This document shows positions 50,002 through 59,000 of a DNA stretch of 64,000 nucleotides, in pieces. Numbering within the stretch: the first letter of the stretch is position 1; every line of letters begins with the position of its first letter. The translations under genes were made by a program, and so were the position numbers. A model generated the notes under the pieces. The model was not told the DNA's origin and made no database searches. It was given only the letters and a program-made list of their open reading frames with translations. Source of the DNA: Aurantiochytrium sp. KH105 (lineage: Eukaryota; Sar; Bigyra; Thraustochytrida; Thraustochytriidae); contig BGKB01000036.1 of assembly GCA_003116975.1 (NCBI GenBank), forward strand, positions 1-64,000, read 5' to 3'.

Positions 50002-51153
50002 ATGAGCGGCAGGTCCCTCGCGCCGCGCAGACCTGCCGCGCCTGCGGCCCCCGCGGGCGCCGCGGGCTCTGCGCCGCGCAAGCGCGGCCGGCCCCCGCGG
50101 ATGGCCGCCGCGGATGAAGACGACGTTGAGATGGCGGACCCCGTCGTGGAGGACGACCACCTCGCCGGCGGCGGCAGTGCGAGACGACGCCGCGGCGACG
50201 GGCATGCCGGCGATGACGATGTCAAAGCTGAGGACGACCTTGGCGCCAGCCGGCACGATGACGACGACGAGGACGAGGAGGACGAGGAAGAGGAAGCCAA
50301 CGTGGACGTGGACGACGAGGACGAGGACGAGGACGAAGACGAGGAGGACGAAGACGAGGAGGAGGAGGAGGAGGAGGAGGAAGACGGTGAGGACGCATCG
50401 ACGCGCAAGAGAAAAAGGAGAAAGGACAAACAAGGCGACGACAATTTCACAAAGCTGGTCTTTGGGGGTGACCTGCGTCAAGTCGTCGCGGACCACATCG
50501 AGTTCTCGCGGTCCGACTGCGCGCACCGCCTCAAGAGGTCCGCAGACGGACTTTCCGTGAGCGGCTACAAAGGTTTCCGCTCCTGTCGAGTCAATTTTGG
50601 CGTGCTCTCGGGTCATTGGTTCTGCGAGATGCGCATCGAGGAAATGAAGGCATCCGCTGACGTCAAAGTTGCCGGCCACGTGCGCCTCGGATGGAGCCAA
50701 TACTCTTCGCCTATTGAGGCGCCTGTGGGTTTCCACAAGTCCGGATTCGGGTATCGGGACGTGGATGGCTCCAAGGTGAACGATGCGCTGCGTGAACCCT
50801 ATGGGGACGCCGGCTTTGTCGAGGGCGATGTGATCGGTTTGGAAATCAATGTGGACGTCGAAGACACCTCGGCATCCTTTATTCGCTTTTATAGAAATGG
50901 TGAGGATCAAGGCGTGGCGTTCCGTGGCATGTTACCGGACAAAATAGGTTTTTTTGCCACCGTGTCTCTGTACCAAAGCGCTCGTGTTGCTCTTGTTCCG
51001 GGTCCCGCGTTTTCGACCTCGAATGCGCTTCCCCAGGGCGCTCGCCCGCTATGCGAGCTTGCGGCTACACGATTGCCGCCACGACTTGCAACGCCGCCTC
51101 CATCTTCAGAGATCGCAGCGGCACCTGCGGCAACCAAGCAACAGGATACCTGA
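50002..51153 (+). CDS. Ash2-like SPRY-domain protein (COMPASS histone methyltransferase subunit type)
   Basis: The product has 383 residues from the ATG at 50002 (CGCCATGAGC). An AT-hook-like motif RKRGRPPR lies at 26-33. A very acidic Asp/Glu stretch (about 75-135) and a basic KRKRRKDK signal follow. The SPRY domain (about 155-350) shows the Ash2 pattern: LSVSGYKGFRSCRVNFGV, HWFCEMRI, HVRLGWSQYSSPIEAPVGF, GFGYRDVDGSKVNDALREPYG, FVEGDVIGLEI, IRFYRNGEDQGVAFRG. In Ash2L this domain helps activate MLL/SET1 H3K4 methylation. The N-terminal winged helix/PHD region of animal Ash2L is missing. The chromatin role is inferred from the SPRY similarity. Confidence 0.82.
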   Translation: MSGRSLAPRRPAAPAAPAGAAGSAPRKRGRPPRMAAADEDDVEMADPVVEDDHLAGGGSARRRRGDGHAGDDDVKAEDDLGASRHDDDDEDEEDEEEEANVDVDDEDEDEDEDEEDEDEEEEEEEEEDGEDASTRKRKRRKDKQGDDNFTKLVFGGDLRQVVADHIEFSRSDCAHRLKRSADGLSVSGYKGFRSCRVNFGVLSGHWFCEMRIEEMKASADVKVAGHVRLGWSQYSSPIEAPVGFHKSGFGYRDVDGSKVNDALREPYGDAGFVEGDVIGLEINVDVEDTSASFIRFYRNGEDQGVAFRGMLPDKIGFFATVSLYQSARVALVPGPAFSTSNALPQGARPLCELAATRLPPRLATPPPSSEIAAAPAATKQQDT

Positions 51154-51953
51154 TAAGATCGAATTGATACTGTTTTAACCTGTATTGACGACATGGATAT
51201 TTTGACCAGAAAATTAGAAGAAGGTTTTGTGCACCCGGCGCATCGCCTCGTTCGTGGGCTCCAACGAAAATTTGGCAAGTAGTAATCCTGAGATTCGGTT
51301 GCAATGGATACCGTGAAGAAAAGGAAGCAGTATAATCATGCAGTCGCTACCAACTGCAAAACCATTTTTCTTGCACCTTTTCCTTCTCCCATGGCTTACT
51401 ATGGCGCGAATTTAGATGGGCCTTACTATGGCGCGAATTTTTGATGGGCTAGTTGTACCAGCGTTAATTGGTCATGTCATTGGTTATTTGGTATTGGCAT
51501 TGGTACTCAATCTGTCGCAATCTACTGGAGCTACTTGCACGAGACGCGCCCGGCCAATGTGTCGTGGATTCCGGTGAGAGCCTCAAATTTATCTTGGACG
51601 AGATCATGTTCTTCTCCTTTTTCTTTTCTTTTTTTCAATTTTGTTTCTAATACGTTTTGGCCAAGGCATGGTCAAGTTCACGCACATGAGTCGATTTCGC
51701 GGCATGAGCTTTTAGTAGCAAATAGAAAGTTTGAGTTTTGTCTTTTCATTATGAAACAGAAAGTGAACTTGTTTCGATGGCGAGCCTTGTACGCCGTGGA
51801 AACACGGCCTCCTTCCTCGCCTTTGATGTGGACCTGCGATCGGTCGCGGGCGTTTTAGCCACACAGGAAAAACGTCAATTTCTCTGCCTGGCTGACAGTT
51901 GCTTGCATTGCATACTACGTTCTTGTCATTTCCCCCGAAATAGAAAGGGGTAA
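51154..51953. other. Convergent intergenic region, no recognisable gene
   Basis: About 800 bases lie between the 3' ends of the Ash2-like and PAP2 genes, with T-rich tracts (about 51605-51650). A short direct repeat, TTACTATGGCGCGAATTT, occurs at 51391-51408 and again at 51424-51441. Small open frames are without motifs. Confidence 0.55.
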
Positions 51954-53576
51954 CTAGTCAGAGCAGCTGGGACGCGAGATGAAGAGTAGCTGCGGAAACA
52001 CAAAGAGCGCGCAAATCACGGCGAGAAGCCGGCCAAGAGACGGCATGTGCAAAAGATATGCCAAGGTGTAACCCATGGCCATTTTCGAGATAAAAGATGC
52101 AATGGCGAGCAGAGCCCCGACGTTGCAGAGCTCCAGCTCTGGGACCGACTCGAATGAGAGTGCCGACGACGATGACGAGGGCGACCGCAAAACGCGACCC
52201 GAGGACATGGTCCCGTATGGCCCCGCGCCTGTCCCAGGATTCTCCTCGTCTGGCAAAACGTCCGCGCCTTGGCTGTCCTTGCGCAGACGACTGTGGCGGG
52301 GACTTGTCCTGGAAAGACTCAAGGCGTACGGACGGTTACCATCGGGTCCGCGGCGACCGTCAATCAGTGACGAGACACCGCCAGGGCGCATGGCCGCGAG
52401 AGCAACGGCGATGAGCCAGCCAACGATGATGGCGATTCCATTGAAAGCCTTCACTTCGGAGCCTTGCAAGGTGTGCAGTGTGACCCTGCACTCTTTGAGA
52501 GCACGCTCGGCCCAGCGGGGTGGATCTGGATCCTGGCTGGCAAGATGCTCGCAAAGCAAAAGGTAGAGTTCGGTGGCGCCGAGAAGGACCAGTGCAACGC
52601 CTGCTGCGCGCGCCAGCACCTCGGCAGCGCGCATCAAGAGCGACGTCGCGGCGTCGAGCTCCACCGTGAGCGCGATGCGATCAATGAGAATCGCCACGTT
52701 CCGCTTGGTCAGGATCTGCAGCAAGAGCGCACCGCAGACGGTGCCCATGAGCAAGCTGTGCAGAAAATGCGTTCCGAGGTACATGCGGCCCACCAGGCAT
52801 GTCGTGTACGCAGCGACAAGCAGACTGGACCCTAACAGCGGCAAGAGGGCCTTGCCGCCGCCGCACGGGAGCGAAAAGCACGAAGAGGCGGCGGGCTTGG
52901 AACGCATCCTTCGGCGCGTCCGTCGGCGCCAGGCCCAGAGCTCCTCGACGAGAGGCGCGACGATGAGCAAGAGGATAAATGCATGTCCCGAGGGGAAACC
53001 ATAGTTGGTGGGACAGTGCCACATTTCAAGCTTTCTGTCCACCCAGAAAGGCCTGCCCTGGCGAAAGGTAACGTTCATTGTCCACTGCACAACAAGACCA
53101 ACTCCCACGAGCAGAATCATTCGCGCCGCCAAAGGCCGCCCCGCAGGGAAGCCAGCGAGGGCGATCGAGGGCATGAATCCCCAGAAATCCGTGGGGAAGC
53201 TCATGATCCTGCCGAAAAAGTCAACAAAAGCACCCTTTTCGCCGCCGTGCCCGCCGGCTTGCATCTGCTTTATGAGAGAACTCCCTACCTTTTCGAGGTG
53301 CGGTTTCATGACGAGCTCTGCCACGGCCAGCAGCAGGAAGACGCAAAAGGTGTAAAAGAGCCCGACGGCGTCGACCGAGAACTCCTTGTACGCGAGTCTG
53401 CCCTCGCCCCTTGGCTCCGCGGGTTTCCTCGCGCGGCTGTCTTCGGCGCTCCAGATGAGCAGGTCCCGGACCTGGAAGGAGTCTTCCTCCTCCTCAAGGC
53501 TCTCCTGCGAGGGTACGCGCCGCGCGCCGCCGTCTCCCGCGCCGCCGCCCTCGCTGGCGCCCAGCCCGGAGGCCAT
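51954..53576 (-). CDS. PAP2-type phosphatase, glucose-6-phosphatase-like, polytopic
   Basis: The product has 540 residues from the ATG at 53576 (CGCCATGG). The upstream in-frame stretch to 53900 is Arg-rich leader-like sequence. Active-site motifs of the PAP2 superfamily are complete: FRQGRPFW (about 170-178), GFPSGHAF (about 193-200, His198) and GRMYLGTHFLHS (about 263-274, Arg264, His270). The spacing and the R-x2-Y-L-x-T-H-F-x-H string resemble glucose-6-phosphatase (SRIYLATHFPH). There are about eight to nine hydrophobic spans, with the catalytic residues near the same membrane face. A Ser/Arg-rich loop separates the last two spans. Likely substrates are a sugar or lipid phosphate; glucose-6-phosphate in the ER lumen is possible but unproven. 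Confidence 0.8.
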   Translation of the reverse strand: MASGLGASEGGGAGDGGARRVPSQESLEEEEDSFQVRDLLIWSAEDSRARKPAEPRGEGRLAYKEFSVDAVGLFYTFCVFLLLAVAELVMKPHLEKVGSSLIKQMQAGGHGGEKGAFVDFFGRIMSFPTDFWGFMPSIALAGFPAGRPLAARMILLVGVGLVVQWTMNVTFRQGRPFWVDRKLEMWHCPTNYGFPSGHAFILLLIVAPLVEELWAWRRRTRRRMRSKPAASSCFSLPCGGGKALLPLLGSSLLVAAYTTCLVGRMYLGTHFLHSLLMGTVCGALLLQILTKRNVAILIDRIALTVELDAATSLLMRAAEVLARAAGVALVLLGATELYLLLCEHLASQDPDPPRWAERALKECRVTLHTLQGSEVKAFNGIAIIVGWLIAVALAAMRPGGVSSLIDGRRGPDGNRPYALSLSRTSPRHSRLRKDSQGADVLPDEENPGTGAGPYGTMSSGRVLRSPSSSSSALSFESVPELELCNVGALLAIASFISKMAMGYTLAYLLHMPSLGRLLAVICALFVFPQLLFISRPSCSD

Positions 53577-54735
53577 GGCGCCTATCCAATCAACCCTAGA
53601 AAAAAGCTCGCTCGCGCGAGACGTTGGATCTCGCGCCTCCTCGCGGGCCCGCCTCCTCGCTGCCTCGCCGCGCCGCGCCGCGCCGCGCGCCGCGCGCCGC
53701 CTCGCCGCGCGCCCGCTGCCGCCGCCGCCGCGCTGCCCGGCCTGCCTGCCCGGCCTGCTCCGCTCGCCGCGGCGCGGCTGCTGCTCGCCCTCGTTGCGTG
53801 TCTGGATTGGCTGGAGCGGATGCCGCCGCTGGCTCTGCATGCTGCTTCCTCGTTGCTTATGAGGCCCCGAGGGGAGAGCATCACACAACAACCGCGACAC
53901 GAAGAAAACACAGCAGCGGTGGCAGCGGCATTGGCATTGGCAGGAGCATTGGCAACATGGGCATTAGCATTGGCAACGTGGGCATCATCGTCATCATCAT
54001 CATCATCAGCAGCAGCAGCAGCAGCACGGGCTGGAGCAGCGACATGTTATAGTTGGAGCAAGAGCAACGTTGGCAAGGTTGGCGACAGCGACCGCAAAAG
54101 CAAGAGCACCAGCCACCGGGTGAGGATCTGCAACAGCAAGCAACGATGACGAGTGAGAACGACGGCGACAACGACGGCGAGGCCACGAAGACGACACCGG
54201 AGAGACGGAGGACAAGGAGAAGACTCTGGCGACGACAGTGATCAGAACGACCTGACCACGCTGGCAGTGAAAAGTGATCAGGAAGAGCACAGAGAGTAGC
54301 AACGAGGTCGGCCCTCACCTCCCCGGTGGCCAAAATCGCCGTTGCGAGCAGCAGAGCAAGCAGGCTTGCGGAATAACGGCGATGGACTTCTTCATAACGC
54401 AAGACTCGGCTCTCGGCTCGAGCTGATCGCGTGGGCTCAACTTAGCCCAGCCCACCCAAGCCAGCAAAGCCCAGCCGACGTGCCGCGCGTGTGTACATCG
54501 TAAAAAGTCCGAAGACACGGCGGACGCACCATCGGCATGCAAAGTGCCCGCGTCGCGCTTTCGCCGTCGAGACCCCTCTCTTGTTAATCATTCATCATGA
54601 AGCCTGGGACGAAGCCCTGGAACCCGTCGTCTTCGATGACCCAATGGATGGATCATCTTCATGCACGTTGCTCTTTGACCGTCAGCCTCGCTCGCAGACC
54701 TGAAGCAAGGCCGACCGAGGCCGACCGAGGCCACG
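53577..54735. other. Divergent promoter region with simple repeats
   Basis: This segment lies between the starts of the PAP2 gene (-) and the L-galactose dehydrogenase gene (+). Directly upstream of the PAP2 gene the DNA is extremely GC-rich (53640-53790). A GCATTGGCA-type degenerate repeat spans about 53920-53970, followed by (CAT)n and (CAG)n at about 53983-54026. No gene or RNA was recognised. Confidence 0.5.
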
Positions 54736-55848
54736 ATGGCGCAGCGCGTCTCGACCTTCGTGGAGGGCTTCCACGAGGCCGCCGCGTGCGCGCGCATGCC
54801 GTACCGCGCGCTGCGGCCCTGGCGCGAGGGCGAGGCCACAGAGCCTCGGATCTCGGCCCTGGGCCTCGGCGGGAGCCCCTTTGGCGACGTGTACGGCGAG
54901 GTGCCGCAGGAGAGCGTGGACGCCGTCGTCGAGTGCGCGATCCGAGGCGGCGTCAACGTCATTGACACTGCCTACTGGTACGGCCAAGGCGCGTCAGAAA
55001 GTCGGCTCGGAAAGGCCCTGCAAAAGATTCCTCGCGAAGCGTACTACCTGCACTCCAAGTGCGGGCGTTACGAGAAAGATGTGCGGAAAATGTTTGACTT
55101 CTCAGCAGAGCGAACGCTTCGTGCCGTGGACGAGGCGCTTCGTCGTCTTGGCGTCGAGTACCTCGACTGCATGCAGATCCACGACCCCGAGTACGCGCCT
55201 TCACTCGATGTGATTCTTGAAGAAACCTTGCCAGCCCTGCAAAAAGCCAAAGACGCAGGGAAAATCCGTAAAATTGGAATCACTGGGTATCCTCTTGCTC
55301 TGCATCGCGAGCTTCTCAAGCGCAGCACCGTACAAATCGACACCTGCCTCTTTTACTGTCATTACTCTCTCAACGACACATCGCTATTCGACGACCAGGA
55401 GCTCTTTACGCTCTTGCGAGACAAAGACGTTGGTTGGCTCAATGCAAGTCCCATTTCAATGGGTTTGCTCAGCGGCGGAGACCCACCGAAGTGGCACCCG
55501 GCATCGGCAGAAGTCAAGACCGCGTGCCAAACTGCTGCCAAAATCTGTCGCGAAAAGAGCGTGTCGCTTCCCAAGCTCGCAATTGACTTTGCACTCAGAA
55601 ATTCGCAAGTGCCATGCACGCTTTCTGGCGCCGCCACAAAGGAGATCATGCAAGCTAATCTCGAAACCGCGTATTCGGCTGGCAAGCTTTCCGGGGTCGA
55701 GCAAGAGGTGCAGACCGAATTGAGGGAGCGCGTCTTTGCTACCTTGTCACAGCCTTCCTGGGAGGGCGTGGAAGTCGCACAGTATCACGAGTTACTGCAG
55801 CGGGCAAAGGAGACGGGCGAGGCAGGGGCCACGCTCTCTACAAACTAG
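54736..55848 (+). CDS. L-galactose dehydrogenase-like aldo-keto reductase
   Basis: The product has 370 residues with a TIM-barrel aldo-keto reductase fold. The catalytic tetrad is visible: Asp77 and Tyr82 (NVIDTAYWYG), Lys108 (HSKCGRY) and His149 (MQIHDPE). The family hallmarks ALGLGGSPFGDVYG, FDFSAERTLRAVDEALRRLGVEYLD, GKIRKIGITGYPL, YCHYSLNDTSL and GLLSGGDPPKWHPA match plant L-galactose dehydrogenase. That enzyme oxidises L-galactose to L-galactono-1,4-lactone with NAD in ascorbate synthesis. The N-terminal 35 residues are an extension relative to the plant enzyme. No signal peptide is seen, so it is probably cytosolic. It ends 240 bases from the convergent metallophosphoesterase gene. Confidence 0.88.
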   Translation: MAQRVSTFVEGFHEAAACARMPYRALRPWREGEATEPRISALGLGGSPFGDVYGEVPQESVDAVVECAIRGGVNVIDTAYWYGQGASESRLGKALQKIPREAYYLHSKCGRYEKDVRKMFDFSAERTLRAVDEALRRLGVEYLDCMQIHDPEYAPSLDVILEETLPALQKAKDAGKIRKIGITGYPLALHRELLKRSTVQIDTCLFYCHYSLNDTSLFDDQELFTLLRDKDVGWLNASPISMGLLSGGDPPKWHPASAEVKTACQTAAKICREKSVSLPKLAIDFALRNSQVPCTLSGAATKEIMQANLETAYSAGKLSGVEQEVQTELRERVFATLSQPSWEGVEVAQYHELLQRAKETGEAGATLSTN

Positions 55849-56088
55849 CTATTGGCCTAAGACCCTTTACCTTCCTTTTTTTTCCCATTGGCCAGTTGAA
55901 GTGAAGGCGACAGAGAGGAAGAAAAAGACTGACAGTGAAACCTGGCAAGCAATTGCATTCTGGTTTTAGAAAACAATGCCACATCGGCGCAAATGTCCTA
56001 CTTTCTCTTTTCTGTAAAACGAAGGGGACGCAAGATGCAGTTTGAATCAATCTGTGGCTTTGATGTTCATGAAATGCTATATTCTATC

Positions 56089-59000
56089 CTAGCCTGAGGC
56101 CTCATCCTGAGACACCATCGAGTTGAAAGAAGGCAAAACTTTGGGAAAGACTCTGCGCTGCTCCAGACTCTCAAAGGGTTTCCACCAGTCGCCGGCAGAA
56201 ACGGTCGACTTGCCCCGACGTGGCTTGAGCCAGCTTCGCTTGCGGGGAATGCAAAAGTAGTCGACAATACGGGGATCTTGCTGCCTTCGATGTTTGCGAT
56301 TCGGCTCGTACGCCGGAATCCAGCGACTCGGACACTCGACACCGTACGAGGCAATCGACGGGTCAAGCTCGTCCACATCGGGTGTGTCCAAACGTTTGGC
56401 ACGGTAACGAAAAAGAGTCGACGTCCATCGCGAGTCGTCACGCCACTTGCGCGGCACTCGATCAATACCAATCGTGTATGCGTGCAGGTCGCCGTCTGCA
56501 TCAATGTGAAAACGCGTAAAGGTCTTGTAGTCCTCGCAGCGAATCGAGCTAAAGGCCTCATTCCAGTGCAGCTTGAAAAAGGTCACGCAAACGTACAGGT
56601 AAAGCCCGAGGATCATCGCGCCGAGATCTGCTGCAATAATGTACATGTAGAGGTAGTTGCCAAGGTAGTAGCTCACAAAGTCAAACCTCGAAAGCTGCGA
56701 TGGCGCCAAGGGCGCGCAACCGACACCGGGCGCCGGCACGTCGCCCTTGCAGATCTTGACGCGCGTGGTGGCCATGTTTTCGGGTAAATCAAAGATCCGC
56801 AGCATGAAGCGCATGCATGTCTCCAAAAGGCCGTTCGTCCACCACGCCTCGGGCATCGTGCGCCGCTCAAAGTTCTGGAAAATCTCAAAGATTGAATCAT
56901 ATCCCTGCCCCGCCAGGCCATCTTGGATGGCCAGCTCTGCCACGATTTCTAGCAAAAGAAAAAGCGCTACTGCGCAGCTCACGTGCGCGAGTGTGTGCAC
57001 GGAGGCAATAATGAGCTGCCGCAGCGTGCCGTGATGTTGGTCTGCAAAGCAAAACGATGTCACATACACGATCAGCGTCACCACGAGCGAAACGTAAGCC
57101 TCGGAAAACAGTTCTCCAAAAATGAGAACCATCTCGTACCCAAAAGCCTTAAGACCCTCGGGGTAAAAGTGTGGAGCGTTCATGATGCGATCAAGATTGC
57201 ATCGCGGAAAGAAGCTGCACACAATGAGGAAATATACCGTCGAACCCACAATGTCAAACCGCCAATTTTGCATCCGAAAGCCTTGGCCCAGGTTCCTCAT
57301 TCCCACCATTCGCGACTCCGAAAATGACGGGTACGCTTTCTCAAGCTTGTAATAGGCAGCCATCTCCTTGTAGCGCTCCGGAAAGGTATGCGTCGGATGC
57401 AAAAAGGCACCGCCGCCGCCCGAAGTGACGAGAAACGGAGCCGCGCCCGCGCGCAACGCTGAATACGAGAGAGGCTGCTCCGCATTGTATCGCATGTAGT
57501 TGTGCACGTCACCGGCGATACGCATCGCCACTCGCCCGCGAAGGTGTCTGCGCACGAGCTGCTTCAAATTTTTGGAGGTTCGCGAAATCGGCTTGTCTTC
57601 CGGATGCGGGTCGTTCAAGTACGCATCGAGCAGCCACGTCGGCTCGTGCGAGCATAAAATGACTTGGTCGTTCTCACCGAGACAACGGTGCGCCACCGAA
57701 GCAAAGTACTGATACTGCAGACCATCAATATCGTCCTCAAGGGCAAAATCGAGGCCAAAGGCCCACCATCCGTGCGGCAGCTTGAGTGCAAAGTAGGACT
57801 TGGACTGCGGCATGCGCCAGCCCCCAATCCAGTCCCGATAGCAAATACATTGCATGAAGGTATCAAGGCCGTCGAACCAATCATGGTTGCCCGGAATGGC
57901 ATACGCGCAAGGTGGACCCTGCCATACTTTGGCGCCTTCTTCCTTTGCCTCCTCGCCGCTGTTGACTCGGTTTTCTTTCCTATTGGATTTCGCGATCTTC
58001 TTGCGCGCTGTTTTCTTGCTGCCGGGGCCTTTGCTCTCGTCCTCGCTTTCCTCGTCTTCGCCGTTCGAGGTGTTGCCGTCGTTGCTGAAGACACTGCTCC
58101 CTCCCGTGAAAAGAGAGCGCGATGATCCCGTCGTCCGCACCGAGTCCATCTCGGTGTAGTCGGGGTCGGTAAAGTCGCCGACTTTAAAAACTTCGCTCAT
58201 TTGTGGTCGCAGCCCTGGAGGACCGCTCATCGGAGACCCAGCTTTCGAGGATCCCGCCGAGGACGGCGTCTTGACGCCATGCAAGAGATTGCTGTTCGAC
58301 ATGGAGCGATCACGCGGCATACGCCCGAGGGGCATAGAGTATCTCGTATTGTCTAGATGACGCATACTGAGCATGCTAAAGCGCGTGGACGTTTCAGCGG
58401 TCGAAGCGTCGTGGACGTTCTTGGCCAGAGAGATATCGTCGCGATGATAGGAAGGCGGGGGTTCCATTGCGTACTCAAAGGGCTGAAAGAGACGGCTCGC
58501 GTACTCTTGGCGAGACGGCGTGGGGTAAGCGAGGTCTCCGCCCAAAATCAGGAGATCGCCGCGCTTGAGGTTTTTCACAGCAACCTTCTCGTCCTTTTGG
58601 GGCCGCCCCGCTGTATGCATTGGCACCGCGAGCGAAGGCTGAGCAACCGCTCGCGCAATAGCGTAGGTCGGGTTGCCTCCGTCGCCAGTGTCAGCAAGCC
58701 AATCAAACCACATCTCGTCGAGATCTGCGTAGCGGTCATCCACGAGTGAGTCCGTCACTCCAGTCTCCGCGGTCGAGCCTGCCGCGCTTTGCGGACTTTT
58801 GATCGGTCCAGCGGATGCAGAGGCTTCTTTGAATGTAAAAGATTCCTCCTGAATGCTGTCCGGTGTACGCGCGTTGCGCTGATGGGTGCCATTGCGCTCT
58901 TGCGGGTTGCATGAGCCATACGCGCCGCCCCGCGAGTTCAAGGGCCCGTCACCGATGGCCGCCTGCATCGTTCGCATGTCGAACCTGCCAAGAAAGAGTT

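Noticed and set aside
53577-53900. 108-codon extension of the PAP2 protein
   Set aside because: It is Arg/Ala-rich low-complexity sequence in GC-rich leader DNA; the ATG at 53576 sits in a CGCCATGG context just before an acidic N-terminus.
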